From Bacteroidales bacterium (GTDB taxonomy: Bacteria > Bacteroidota > Bacteroidia > Bacteroidales > F082), in assembly GCA_017530365.1 (NCBI GenBank), contig JAFXMK010000017.1, forward strand, positions 1 to 64,000: a stretch of 64,000 nt of DNA, given 5' to 3'. The notes below the pieces were generated by a model, which saw only the letters and a program-made list of their open reading frames with translations, had not been told where the DNA came from and did not search any database. How positions within the stretch are numbered: position 1 is the stretch's first letter; the number at the start of each line of letters is the position of its first letter. A program made the position numbers and the translations under genes. Of the stretch, positions 6,580-14,684 are shown one piece after another.

Positions 6580-8889
6580 ATGAAAAAACTGTTTTTACTT
6601 GTTAGCCTTGTTGCCTTAACTTTGACAGGCATTCAAGCTGGCCCGGTTGATCAGCAAAAAGCTCAACAATTGGGAACCTTATTTATGTCCAACACGGAAC
6701 TGGCTCAGCGTGATGCAGCTATCCAGCTTCAGCTGGTCAGCACTGCAGCAACACGTGGTGCCACTGACTATTATGTCTTCAATGTGACTGGAGGCGAGGG
6801 ATTTGTCGTCATTGCCGGTGATGACAGAGTGAAACCTGTTCTGGCTTATTCTACCACGGGTCGTTTCAATCCACAAGATGTGTCAGAAGGCTTTGCCTAT
6901 ACCTTGCGCGTCTTCCAACAGGAGATCCAAAATGTGCGCGATTACAACCTTGTAGCTACTCCTGACATTGTCGCCGAATGGCAATCGCTGAAGACTACTG
7001 GCAATATCCGCAAAGGCCGTGCTGCCCGTAGCGTGGTAGGACCGTTGTGTCAAACTATTTGGAACCAGAACTTCCCCTGGAACAGCCAGTGCCCGGATGA
7101 CACTACAGGAAGTGGTGGACATGTCTATGCTGGCTGCGTGGCTACGGCTATGGGCCAGGTGATGAAGTTTTGGAACTATCCGGAGAGAGGCACGGGCACA
7201 CATACTTATACTCCTGAAGGCTATCCCTCACAGACCGCAAACTTCGGCGCGACGGACTATCATTTCGAACTGATGCCTCTCGAACTCGATTCGACAAGTA
7301 CCGAAGAGGATTATTTTTATATCGCACAGTTTCTGCATCATTGCGGCATCGCCGTCGATATGATGTATAGCGGCAATGGTAGCGGTGCGTATTCCGGTGA
7401 TGTGCCGCCTGCGCTGCAGAACTATTTTGGCTATTCCACTGAAGAGTTCGAGACCTTGGGCTACTGGGGCTTCAATTTCTATACCAATGAGCAATGGGCA
7501 CAGATGCTGAAAGACGGCGGTCTGGATGAAAACATGCCGTTATACTACAGTGGCTCTGACGATAATGGTGCGGGTGGTCATGCATACGTTTGCGACGGCT
7601 ACGATGAGAATGACTACTTCCATTTCAACTGGGGCTGGAGCGGCCGCGATGACGCATGGTGCCCGATAGGTGCGCTCAATACGACAAAATATGCTTTCAA
7701 CGATAACAACAGTTATATCGGTCACATCGTTCCTTCGAATTCTACCTATTATCAAAGAGCAGACAGCGTGGCCAACTTCGCTATCATGGAGAACGAAGAT
7801 AGGGGAGGCGTGCTGCTGAGCTGGAACAACCCCTCTTTGAATTTGAATGGTGAGCCTTTGACTTCCATCGAGTCAATTTCGATTCGCCGCAACAACCAAC
7901 CGCTGGCTACCTTGGAGGGTGTTGAAGTGGGCGCTGCCGGCAGTTATGAGGATGGCAGCCTTGAGCCTGGCCTTTACGAATACGCTATCTATGTGACCAA
8001 TACCGCTGGTGTCGGACGTACGGTGTATCGTGAGATTTTGGTGGGCGAGAAGTGCGATGTCATCTTTGAACTCCATGACGATGGTGGTGATGGCTGGAAA
8101 GGCGCTGCCATCAGCGTGGCCGATGAGAATGGCCAGCGTATCGCTGTGATTGGCATGGATGAGGGTTCTGAACAGACCCTGACCATGCCGCTATTGAAGC
8201 AGAACCTGAGATTCATCTGGAACCATGGTTGGTATCACACACAACCTGATTATGATACCGATTATGAATGCTCTTTCACCGTGAAGGACGCTGAAGGCAA
8301 CGAGCTCTATACTTCGGGTGACTTGAATGACGGCGTGTTCATGACTTACGATAACAACTGCGAGTTTGGTCCGCTGACATGCTATCCAGTCCAGAACCTG
8401 GAAGGGGAATATGTTTGGAACAATGAGCAGGAATTCGGCGCTAGACTTACGTGGGATGCTCCATCAAGTACGGCCAATTTGGATCACTTTGCCATCTATA
8501 GCGATGCTTCTGTTCTAAAAGAAGCCATCATTGTGCCTTATACAGGACAGTCAAGTTATGAGCATGTTGATTTGGTGGATTATATAGGCGATTATGAGTA
8601 TAGCGTCACTAGCGTTTATGTTAGAGGGGATGAGACCTGCGAATCAGCTTTTGTCGCAGTTGATGTTATGATCACCGACGTTGAAGAAAACGCTTCAAGG
8701 ATCAATATCTATCCCAATCCATCAAAGGGTACTGTCACCGTAGAAGGCGTTGGTCACATGACGGTGATGAACACACTGGGTCAGATTGTCCGTGAACTCG
8801 ACCTTGATGGACAGACCACCATGGAACTTCCTCAAGGTGTATTCTTCTTGAGAATCAATGGCACTACAAAGAAAGTTGTGGTAGAATAA
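6580..8889 (+). CDS. secreted C10 (streptopain/SpeB-like) cysteine protease with T9SS sorting domain
   Basis: Secreted protease of 769 residues. A signal peptide (about 1-20) is followed by a Spi-type pro-domain with YYVFNVTGGEGFVVIAGDD. The C10 catalytic domain (about 150-390) has the nucleophile in AGCVATAMGQVM (Cys186), the histidine in GGHAYVCDGYD (His334) and NWGWSG. Beta-sandwich modules follow, with two related HDDGGDGWKGA / NHGWYHTQPD stretches, and the protein ends in a T9SS type A sorting domain (INIYPNPSKGTV to the final KKVVVE). Export would be Sec across the inner membrane, then T9SS to the surface. Family members are broad-specificity proteases activated by removal of the pro-domain. 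Expressed from its own promoter at 6541-6548; the next gene on the other strand is the relic of another secreted protease. Confidence 0.93.
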   Translation: MKKLFLLVSLVALTLTGIQAGPVDQQKAQQLGTLFMSNTELAQRDAAIQLQLVSTAATRGATDYYVFNVTGGEGFVVIAGDDRVKPVLAYSTTGRFNPQDVSEGFAYTLRVFQQEIQNVRDYNLVATPDIVAEWQSLKTTGNIRKGRAARSVVGPLCQTIWNQNFPWNSQCPDDTTGSGGHVYAGCVATAMGQVMKFWNYPERGTGTHTYTPEGYPSQTANFGATDYHFELMPLELDSTSTEEDYFYIAQFLHHCGIAVDMMYSGNGSGAYSGDVPPALQNYFGYSTEEFETLGYWGFNFYTNEQWAQMLKDGGLDENMPLYYSGSDDNGAGGHAYVCDGYDENDYFHFNWGWSGRDDAWCPIGALNTTKYAFNDNNSYIGHIVPSNSTYYQRADSVANFAIMENEDRGGVLLSWNNPSLNLNGEPLTSIESISIRRNNQPLATLEGVEVGAAGSYEDGSLEPGLYEYAIYVTNTAGVGRTVYREILVGEKCDVIFELHDDGGDGWKGAAISVADENGQRIAVIGMDEGSEQTLTMPLLKQNLRFIWNHGWYHTQPDYDTDYECSFTVKDAEGNELYTSGDLNDGVFMTYDNNCEFGPLTCYPVQNLEGEYVWNNEQEFGARLTWDAPSSTANLDHFAIYSDASVLKEAIIVPYTGQSSYEHVDLVDYIGDYEYSVTSVYVRGDETCESAFVAVDVMITDVEENASRINIYPNPSKGTVTVEGVGHMTVMNTLGQIVRELDLDGQTTMELPQGVFFLRINGTTKKVVVE

Positions 8890-8892
8890 CGC

Positions 8893-9341
8893 TTATAGCT
8901 TCACCACTTTCTTGACGATCACAGCGTCATCGGTGGTGATCTTTACTAGGTAAGTCCCGCTCGTCAAGCCCTTCAGCTGATGGACGGGGCTTGCTGTTTG
9001 AATATGTTTCACAAGTTGACCGTCCATGCCGAACACTTCGATGACATCGTTCCATGTTGGAACTGCATTGACAGCCGCCAAGGCATCGATGCGGCCTGAG
9101 CCAAAGTCGTTGCTTTTGTGTGAAGTTAAGGGGACCGCTGTGTTTTCCAAAATCTCATCGATCTGAGCAGGCGTGAGTTCTGGTTCTTTGGAAAGCATCA
9201 CACAAGGGCTGGATGCCGGACACCAATTCGTTTTGTTCCAACTCACGGAGCACTCAAAATGATGTTGATCTTGATCTGCTCTTGGGCGAATGTCAGATAA
9301 GAAAGGCATATAGCAATAAGGCAAAGCAAATACTTTTTCAT
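8893..9341 (-). pseudogene. collapsed subtilisin-like (S8) T9SS protease
   Basis: The ATG at 9341 opens a clear signal peptide (MKKYLLCLIAICLSYLTFAQ) that runs into a stop after 32 codons. In another frame the C-terminal end of a subtilisin follows: CVMLSKEPELTPAQIDEILE and FGSGRIDALAAVNAV are typical of the last helix of S8 catalytic domains. A T9SS sorting domain then ends in VIVKKVVKL at the stop at 8893. The catalytic Asp and His regions are gone and the Ser-loop is only a trace. Signal peptide and tail thus survive while the catalytic middle is deleted with a frameshift. A longer ORF (start 9375) reads across the junction but begins outside the signal peptide and is probably meaningless. 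Confidence 0.75.
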
Positions 9342-9365
9342 GGTTTTTATGACGATGATTCTTGT

Positions 9366-10307
9366 TTAGGTGCATTCAAGTTGCTTTTTATAACGCTTCC
9401 CTTGCCAAGTGTCTCGTTCTTCCATTCGTTTCTCGATGCGGTGTAGCACCTCATCGTAGCGGAGATTCATCCAGGGCTCGGAGACGAGATAGCGGGGCGG
9501 AACCTCACCAGCGAAGCGTTCAATGACGATGTTAGGATTCAGACGCTCAGCAAAGTCAATAACGAAGTCGATATATTCTTCTAAATCAAATAGATGAAAG
9601 GCGTCAGGATGCTGAAGGTATTCTTCGGCCATCTTGGTGCCTTTGAAGATTTGTAGCTGGTGGAACTTGACCGTGGTCAAAGGCAGCTGTGAAATGACAT
9701 CTGCAGCATCGAGCATCATGGCTTTGGTCTCACCAGGCAGGCCGAAGATGAAGTGTCCCCCGCAAGGGATGCCGTACTCTGCAGTTAGTTGGATGGCTCG
9801 TTTGGCTGTGGCGAAGTCGTGGCCTCGGTTGACGCGCTTCAAGGTCACGTCATACACGCTTTCCACACCATATTCCAACATCACATAATGGTTTTTTTGA
9901 ATCTCATTGAGATAATGGAGTAGGGGTTCGTCGATGCAGTCGGGCCTGGTGCCGATAACGATGCCTGCGATGCTAGGCATGTCAAGAGCCTGTTGGTAGA
10001 TTTGTTCTAGCTCGTCAAGTGGCTTGTAGGTATTGGAATAAGCCTGGAAATAGGCTAAATATTGGCTTGCCCTACGGTAGCGTTTTTGATGGAATTCGAT
10101 GCCTTCTTCGATCTGTTGTCGGACGCTTTTCTCTGGCTTGCAATAGGAAGGGTTGAAGGCAGCGTTGCTGCAGAAGGTGCAGCCTCCGGTGCTAAGCTTG
10201 CCATCACGATTGGGACAGCTGAATCCAGCGTCGATGCTGATTTTCTGGACGCGTGCACCGAAGAGTTTTGTGAAGTATGAGTTGTAACTGTTGAAACGGC
10301 GATTCAT
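9366..10307 (-). CDS. YhcC/TIGR01212-family radical SAM protein
   Basis: Cytosolic [4Fe-4S] radical S-adenosylmethionine enzyme of 313 residues. The cluster-binding cysteines are in an unusually spaced motif, CPNRDGKLSTGGCTFC near residues 31-46, typical of the YhcC family. AYFQAYSNTY, the GTRPDC segment, LEYGVESV and GGHFIFGLPGE follow the family order. The exact substrate of YhcC proteins is not established. The start at 10307 is supported by the N-terminal RFNSYNSYFTKLFG common to the family. A TATCTTTG box ends only 4 nt before the ATG, suggesting an mRNA with almost no leader. The gene is probably monocistronic; the pseudogene downstream starts 25 bp after its stop. Confidence 0.92.
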   Translation of the reverse strand: MNRRFNSYNSYFTKLFGARVQKISIDAGFSCPNRDGKLSTGGCTFCSNAAFNPSYCKPEKSVRQQIEEGIEFHQKRYRRASQYLAYFQAYSNTYKPLDELEQIYQQALDMPSIAGIVIGTRPDCIDEPLLHYLNEIQKNHYVMLEYGVESVYDVTLKRVNRGHDFATAKRAIQLTAEYGIPCGGHFIFGLPGETKAMMLDAADVISQLPLTTVKFHQLQIFKGTKMAEEYLQHPDAFHLFDLEEYIDFVIDFAERLNPNIVIERFAGEVPPRYLVSEPWMNLRYDEVLHRIEKRMEERDTWQGKRYKKQLECT

Positions 10308-10311
10308 GATG

Positions 10312-10319
10312 CAAAGATA
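10312..10319 (-). promoter_or_regulatory. -7 box 4 nt from the start codon
   Basis: TATCTTTG followed by CATC and then the ATG. With the usual few-nt distance from -7 box to transcription start, the mRNA would begin at or next to the start codon. Confidence 0.55.
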
Positions 10320-10383
10320 TTGTTTTTTTTCTGGATTACTCGCTGGCGCGAGTGAACCCTTGGCGCTCGCCGCGGGGCCCTTA

Positions 10384-10527
10384 CGTTGGCGGGAAGCTGG
10401 CTGGGCAGAGCCCAGCCTAGGGCTTTACTGTGTGGGGATGTGGAGACCTTAAGAGCGGAGCTCTTTAGACTCCACATCCCCACACAATAAAGCCGGACCG
10501 CTACTGCGGCCCGGCTTCCCACCAACG
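10384..10527. repeat. 144-bp four-arm cloverleaf inverted-repeat element
   Basis: Nested palindromes account for nearly every base. The closing stem is 10384-10397 with 10514-10527 (13 of 14 pairs). Side arm 1 is GGCTGGGC/GCCCAGCC (10399-10417, AGA loop). The long central arm pairs 10421-10445 with 10470-10494 (24 of 25 pairs), capped by the AAGAGC/GCTCTT hairpin 10451-10465. Side arm 2 is CCGG-CCGC/GCGG-CCGG (10493-10514, TACT loop). It is GC-rich and starts immediately after the last base of tRNA-Ser(CGA). No ORF spans it convincingly and there is no T-run. It could be a non-coding RNA, an RNA-processing structure, or a REP-like mobile palindrome. The pairing itself is read directly; function is unknown. 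Confidence 0.8.
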
Positions 10528-10613
10528 CGGAAAGAAAGGGATTCGAACCCTTGGAACGCAAAGCGTTCAACGGTTTTCGAGACCGCCCCGATCGACCACT
10601 CCGGCATCTTTCC
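10528..10613 (-). tRNA. tRNA-Ser (anticodon CGA)
   Basis: Class II tRNA with a long variable arm. On the minus strand it starts GGAAAGATGCCGGAGTGG, has the anticodon loop TCTCGAAA (CGA, reading UCG), a variable arm CGCTTTGCG, and T-loop GGTTCGAATCC. The acceptor stem is GGAAAGA/TCTTTCC with discriminator G. CCA is not encoded; the cloverleaf element begins right after it. 36 bp separate it from the upstream tRNA-Ser(TGA), so the two are probably one transcript. Confidence 0.93.
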
Positions 10614-10649
10614 TTTGGTCAAAAATAAAAGCGACCAATGTCGCTTTCT

Positions 10650-10737
10650 TGGCGGAGACAGAGGGATTCGAACCCCCGAAACCTTTCGGTTTAACGGTTT
10701 TCAAGACCGCCGCTATCGACCACTCAGCCATATCTCC
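10650..10737 (-). tRNA. tRNA-Ser (anticodon TGA)
   Basis: Starts GGAGATATGGCTGAGTGG on the minus strand. It has the anticodon loop CTTGAAA (TGA, reading UCA/UCG), a long variable arm ACCGAAAGGT, T-loop GGTTCGAATCC, an acceptor stem ending TGTCTCC, discriminator G, and an encoded CCA at 10650-10652. This contrasts with its neighbour, which lacks CCA. Confidence 0.94.
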
Positions 10738-10741
10738 GCTG

Positions 10742-10749
10742 CAAAAGTA
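10742..10749 (-). promoter_or_regulatory. -7 box for the tRNA-Ser pair
   Basis: TACTTTTG, 4 nt before the mature tRNA 5' end, so transcription would begin almost at the tRNA itself. Confidence 0.55.
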
Positions 10750-10774
10750 CAACTTTTTGCTTTCATACAAGCAT

Positions 10775-10807
10775 TTTGGCTCAAAAAAAATTTTTTTGTT
10801 ATTTTTG
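10775..10807 (+). promoter_or_regulatory. promoter of GWxTD gene (-33 TTTG, -7 TATTTTTG)
   Basis: TTTG at 10775-10778 and TATTTTTG at 10800-10807, separated by 21 bp, match the Bacteroidetes sigma-A promoter. The ATG at 10830 is 22 bp downstream, which rules out a start upstream of it at 10776. Confidence 0.7.
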
Positions 10808-10829
10808 CATCATCATATCAGAGAATGTC

Positions 10830-12314
10830 ATGAAAAAATTGTTTTTACCATTGATGCTTTTGCTGCTCGTGTCCTCAATGGGCATGGCACAAAACAAAGC
10901 TATCCAGTCCTTCCTTTCCTACACGACCTACAACGTCCCCGGTGATGAGCCTTTCATTGAAAATGCCCTTGCCTTCGACTGCTCTAGCGTGGTATATCGC
11001 CAATATGAACCCGGATGCTTTAAAGCTACCGTGGAAGTGCAGACTATCTTTAAGAAAGGAGATAAAGTCTATACCTTCTCCAAGATCGCACTCGACAGCC
11101 CTATGGTGAAGGATACCACCAAAATCACAGGCGCATTTATTGACCAACAGCGCTTTGCGCTTGAAAATGGTGAATATATGATGGAGATTACTGTCAAAGA
11201 CTTGAACAATCCCAAGCAGATTCCCTATAAATCCGAACAAACCATTGTGGTTAACTTTCCCACCGACCAGCCTTCAGTGTCTGATATTTTGCTTGTTGAA
11301 AGCTATCAAAAGGCCGTGAAGAACACATCGCTAACCAAGAGTGGATATGACATGGTCCCTCGTGTATATGCTTTCTATACACCTAGCGCAGAGTCCCTGA
11401 CTTTCTACGCTGAGCTGTACAATAGCGATAAGGTTTATAAGGATGGTGGACAGTATATGCTCAACTATTATATCCAATCTTACGAATCCTCTGTGAAAAT
11501 GAAGGACTTCAACTTCGTGAAAAGAATGGATGTGGCTGCAGTAAATATCTTGCTGAATACCATCAATATCAAGAATTTGCCTACTGGCAATTACTATTTG
11601 GTAGTGGAAATGCACGATAGAAACAACAATCTTATGGCTTCCAACAGCGTGTTTTTCCAACGCTACAATCCTGGTTGCGAAGTGAAATTCGAGGATCTTG
11701 CAGCAACACAAATCGAACATACTTTTGCCGCCAATTTCAACAATCTCGACACCATCCGTGAATACATCCGTTGCCTTAATCCTTGCTGCTCAGAAACGGA
11801 ACGCGACTATGCCAACAATCTGGTTAAAACAGATGACCTGAAAACCATGCAGCAGTTCTTCTTTAACTTCTGGTCTACCCGTTCCCCTCTCAACCCGAAA
11901 GACGCTTGGGAGGAATATTACAACCAGGTGAAACGAGTCAATGCCTCTTATTCTACCAGAACTAAGAAAGGCTACATGACCGACAGAGGCTATGTGTATC
12001 TGAAATATGGCACCCCCGACAAAATTTGTGAGGAGCCTTTCGAACCAGGTGCCTATCCTTACGAGATCTGGCATTACTATGAAGTGTCTGGCCAACGCAA
12101 CAAACACTGTGTGTTCATGTCGCAGGATATGGTGACCAACGACTACCAGTTGATCCATTCGGATATCATCGGTGAAGTCAACAACCCCCGTTGGCAGATG
12201 ATGATCTATTCCCGCTTCTATGGCCCAGACTACACGGGTGATGTCATTGACCAAACAGAAGCTCCCGGTGCTTGGGGTACACGTGCTGGCGACCTCTATA
12301 GGAATCCAAGATAA
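10830..12314 (+). CDS. GWxTD domain-containing secreted protein
   Basis: A 494-residue exported protein with a signal peptide ending near GMAQ. The C-terminal third matches the GWxTD domain: [48 protein letters not shown]. The domain name refers to a degenerate GWxTD-like motif at its start, here FWSTR. The rest looks like all-beta modules (Tyr- and Asn-rich strands) typical of periplasmic or surface proteins. Its function is not established. It leads a three-gene unit: 12 bp separate it from the acyltransferase gene, which overlaps the glycosyltransferase gene, hinting at an envelope-related role. The start at 10830 follows the promoter and gives a clean signal peptide. Confidence 0.85.
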   Translation: MKKLFLPLMLLLLVSSMGMAQNKAIQSFLSYTTYNVPGDEPFIENALAFDCSSVVYRQYEPGCFKATVEVQTIFKKGDKVYTFSKIALDSPMVKDTTKITGAFIDQQRFALENGEYMMEITVKDLNNPKQIPYKSEQTIVVNFPTDQPSVSDILLVESYQKAVKNTSLTKSGYDMVPRVYAFYTPSAESLTFYAELYNSDKVYKDGGQYMLNYYIQSYESSVKMKDFNFVKRMDVAAVNILLNTINIKNLPTGNYYLVVEMHDRNNNLMASNSVFFQRYNPGCEVKFEDLAATQIEHTFAANFNNLDTIREYIRCLNPCCSETERDYANNLVKTDDLKTMQQFFFNFWSTRSPLNPKDAWEEYYNQVKRVNASYSTRTKKGYMTDRGYVYLKYGTPDKICEEPFEPGAYPYEIWHYYEVSGQRNKHCVFMSQDMVTNDYQLIHSDIIGEVNNPRWQMMIYSRFYGPDYTGDVIDQTEAPGAWGTRAGDLYRNPR

Positions 12315-12326
12315 GGTAGCTGATAC

Positions 12327-13214
12327 ATGAAGAAAATCGGATTCTGGTTGGTAAAGGCTCTGGCGTATCTGATAGCCCTTACGCCCTTTGGCTTGCTGTA
12401 CCTGCGATCCGACATCTATTCCTTTCTGCTGTATCACGTCATCCGCTACCGCAGAAAAGTGGTTCGCGACAATCTCGTGAAGTCGTTCCCTGAGAAATCC
12501 ATCAAGGAAATCAAGAAGATAGAAAAACGGTTCTACCGCAACCTTTGCGATTTGTTTATGGAGACATGTAAGATGATGCGACTCAAGCCCGATGAGATGT
12601 TGCAACACGTCACTTTCACGAATCCGGAATTGATCCAGTCACTTTATGAAAAGGGTAGGAGCGTGTTTACCTCCATTCCGCATTCTGGTAACTGGGAGTG
12701 GTACGGGAAACTCATGCATACGGTCTCTGAACATAAGGCCTCGGGCATCTATAAAAAGGTGAAGGATCCGTATTTCGATGCTTTCATGAAACAGCTGCGA
12801 CTGAACTTCAACCAAGATCAGGAAGAGATGATCGAAGCCTCGACGGCGTTGAAAGCCTTGGTGCGACGGAAGGAGATGGTCAATGCCATCCTTATTGTTG
12901 CCGACCAGTCACCCCGTGGCATTGCAAGCGACTATTGGACCGATTTCCTGCACCGCGACACCTGTTGGTTCTATGGCTTGGAAAAGATGGCCAAACTGTT
13001 GGATTATGCCGTGGTCTTTGTCGATATGCGAAGGGTGGGGAGAGGCCAATATACGGTTAGCTTCGACTTGATTTGTGAGGATCCCAAAGCCATGGAAGAA
13101 GGCGCCATCATGGAACAATATGTGCGTCATGTGGAGCGTTTCATCCATGATAATCCTGATAACTGGCTGTGGTCACACCGCCGATGGAAACATACAAGAC
13201 AGCAACAGGCATGA
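12327..13214 (+). CDS. LpxL/HtrB-family lipid A acyltransferase
   Basis: Inner-membrane-associated acyltransferase of the lauroyl/myristoyl (LpxL/LpxM) family that adds secondary acyl chains to lipid A or related lipids. The 295 residues begin with a membrane-inserting N-terminal segment (WLVKALAYLIALTPFGLLYL). The catalytic H-x4-D/E motif is present as IPHSGNWEWYG at about residue 115. ADQSPRG and WFYGLEKMAKLL are family segments. The C-terminal PDNWLWSHRRWKH is diagnostic. Length is normal. The stop codon overlaps the next start (ATGA), so translation of the glycosyltransferase is probably coupled to it. Which acyl chain it transfers cannot be told. Confidence 0.93.
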   Translation: MKKIGFWLVKALAYLIALTPFGLLYLRSDIYSFLLYHVIRYRRKVVRDNLVKSFPEKSIKEIKKIEKRFYRNLCDLFMETCKMMRLKPDEMLQHVTFTNPELIQSLYEKGRSVFTSIPHSGNWEWYGKLMHTVSEHKASGIYKKVKDPYFDAFMKQLRLNFNQDQEEMIEASTALKALVRRKEMVNAILIVADQSPRGIASDYWTDFLHRDTCWFYGLEKMAKLLDYAVVFVDMRRVGRGQYTVSFDLICEDPKAMEEGAIMEQYVRHVERFIHDNPDNWLWSHRRWKHTRQQQA

Positions 13215-14239
13215 AAAAAGTCGCGGTAGTCATATTGAATTATAATGGTAAGAAGTTCCTTGAGGAGTTTCTTCCTAATGTCATTGCCAACACCAATGCC
13301 GAGATGGCTGAGATTGTGGTTGCCGACAATGCCTCGACCGACGACTCGGTGGCTTTCATGCGGGAACGTTTCCCCGACATCCGATTGATCGTCAATGACT
13401 TTAATGGTGGCTTCGCTACAGGATATAATCTTGCCTTGAAACAAATCGAAGCGGAATACTTCGTGTTGTTGAATTCTGATATCGAGGTGACGCCGCAATG
13501 GATAGAACCTGTCATCGAATTGATGGACTCCGACCTAAGCATTGCTGCTTGCCAACCGAAAATATTGTCTTATTACGAGAAGGAGAAGTTTGAATATGCT
13601 GGTGCGTCGGGGGGCTATATCGACAAATATGGCTATCCTTTCTGCCGTGGTCGTGTGTTCCAACATCTGGAGGAGGATCATGGCCAATATGATGATGCTT
13701 GCGAGGTGTTCTGGGCGACGGGTGCCTGTATGTTTGTGCGGGCGGATCTCTATCTCCAGCATGGTGGTCTAGATGATTCTTTCTTTGCCCACATGGAAGA
13801 GATCGACTTCTGCTGGAGGATGAAAAACTTGGGATTCAAGATTTACTGCTGTCCCCAGTCGAGAGTCTATCATATCGGCGGCGGCACTTTACCGAAGAGT
13901 TCGGCGCGCAAGACCTATCTGAATTTCAGGAATAACCTTTCGTTGCTTTACAAAAACCTCCCTTCCAACCTTGTCTTCTGGACCATAGCCTACCGCATCG
14001 TGCTGGACTGGGTAGCTGCGCTTAAATTCCTATGCGGTGGTGGCTTGAAGGATTACTGGGCCGTCATCAGGGCACATTTCGCGTTTTATAGGCGTATTCC
14101 ATCCTTGCGGAAGGTTCGCAAAGGACTTCCGAACCGTCAGGTGGGACAGATATATCAACGCAATATTGTTTTTGAGAATTTCTTGAGAGGTAAGAAACGC
14201 TATTCGGAATTAGATCCCCAGAAGTTCACGAACAGCTAA
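13211..14239 (+). CDS. family 2 glycosyltransferase (rhamnosyltransferase-like)
   Basis: Nucleotide-sugar glycosyltransferase with a GT-A fold, 342 residues from the ATG at 13211. Visible elements are the N-terminal VAVVILNYNGKKFLEEF, the Asp-containing VVADNASTDDSV, the metal-binding region FVLLNSDIEVTPQW (NSD in place of DXD) and the ED-type HMEEIDFCWRMKNLG. This pattern is seen in rhamnosyltransferase-like GT2 enzymes that build O-antigen or exopolysaccharide. The ORF extends further upstream, but the ATGA overlap with the acyltransferase stop and the canonical N-terminus support 13211. The 3' end overlaps the convergent aroQ by 30 bp. The acceptor is unknown; the neighbouring lipid A acyltransferase suggests cell-surface glycolipid. 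Confidence 0.92.
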   Translation: MKKVAVVILNYNGKKFLEEFLPNVIANTNAEMAEIVVADNASTDDSVAFMRERFPDIRLIVNDFNGGFATGYNLALKQIEAEYFVLLNSDIEVTPQWIEPVIELMDSDLSIAACQPKILSYYEKEKFEYAGASGGYIDKYGYPFCRGRVFQHLEEDHGQYDDACEVFWATGACMFVRADLYLQHGGLDDSFFAHMEEIDFCWRMKNLGFKIYCCPQSRVYHIGGGTLPKSSARKTYLNFRNNLSLLYKNLPSNLVFWTIAYRIVLDWVAALKFLCGGGLKDYWAVIRAHFAFYRRIPSLRKVRKGLPNRQVGQIYQRNIVFENFLRGKKRYSELDPQKFTNS

Positions 14240-14632
14240 CTCGTAGCCTTTTAGACCTTCTCCCGTAATGCATTTCTTGCAAGCTTCAGCGGTAAACGAC
14301 TGTCGCCTATACGGTTCTCGCTTGCTGATGTCAGAGATGTGCACCTCGATCACGGGAATGCTGACAGCCCTGATGCAGTCGGCCAAGGCAATGGAGGTGT
14401 GGGCGTATGCACCGGGATTCATGACCACACCGTCGTACTGGTGATCGGCATCCTGCAATTTGTCGATCAAAAAGCCTTCGTGGTTCGATTGGTAATAATC
14501 CAACTGGACATCAGGAAATGCAGCGATCAACGACTCTAGATAGGCTTCAAAAGAGACATTGCCGTAAATCTGAGGCTCGCGCCTTCCTAAAAGGTTTAAA
14601 TTTGGGCCGTTGAGAATCAATATTTTTTTCAT
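14210..14632 (-). CDS. aroQ: type II 3-dehydroquinate dehydratase
   Basis: Third step of the shikimate pathway: 3-dehydroquinate to 3-dehydroshikimate, by the small dodecameric type II enzyme. The 140 residues are the full family length. The N-terminal ILILNGPNLNLLGRREPQIYG supplies the active-site Arg and Tyr. NPGAYAHTS supplies the Asn and substrate loop, PVIEVHISDISKREPYR supplies the catalytic His, and RRQSF binds substrate. The start at 14632 is fixed by the family N-terminus. A -7 box ends 4 nt before it, consistent with leaderless transcription. It stands alone among shikimate genes here, and its 3' end overlaps the convergent glycosyltransferase gene by 30 bp. Confidence 0.96.
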   Translation of the reverse strand: MKKILILNGPNLNLLGRREPQIYGNVSFEAYLESLIAAFPDVQLDYYQSNHEGFLIDKLQDADHQYDGVVMNPGAYAHTSIALADCIRAVSIPVIEVHISDISKREPYRRQSFTAEACKKCITGEGLKGYELAVRELLGI

Positions 14633-14636
14633 AATG

Positions 14637-14644
14637 CAAAAGTA
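14637..14644 (-). promoter_or_regulatory. -7 box 4 nt from the aroQ start
   Basis: TACTTTTG then CATT then ATG. Same geometry as in front of the radical SAM gene at 10307. Confidence 0.5.
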
Positions 14645-14658
14645 GTGTTATTTTTTCA

Positions 14659-14666
14659 TATATTTG
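14659..14666 (+). promoter_or_regulatory. -7 box for aldo/keto reductase
   Basis: TATATTTG, 18 bp before the ATG at 14685. It argues against a TTG start at 14664, which lies inside the box. Confidence 0.5.
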
Positions 14667-14684
14667 GGGCAAATATCTAAAGAT

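Noticed and set aside
10338-10353. Hairpin ACTCGC/GCGAGT beside the cloverleaf considered as a terminator
   Set aside because: No T-run follows it in either direction; the T8 run lies before it on the plus strand.
10776-10830. Upstream ATG at 10776 for the GWxTD gene
   Set aside because: It lies inside the promoter, between the -33 and -7 boxes, and would spoil the signal peptide.
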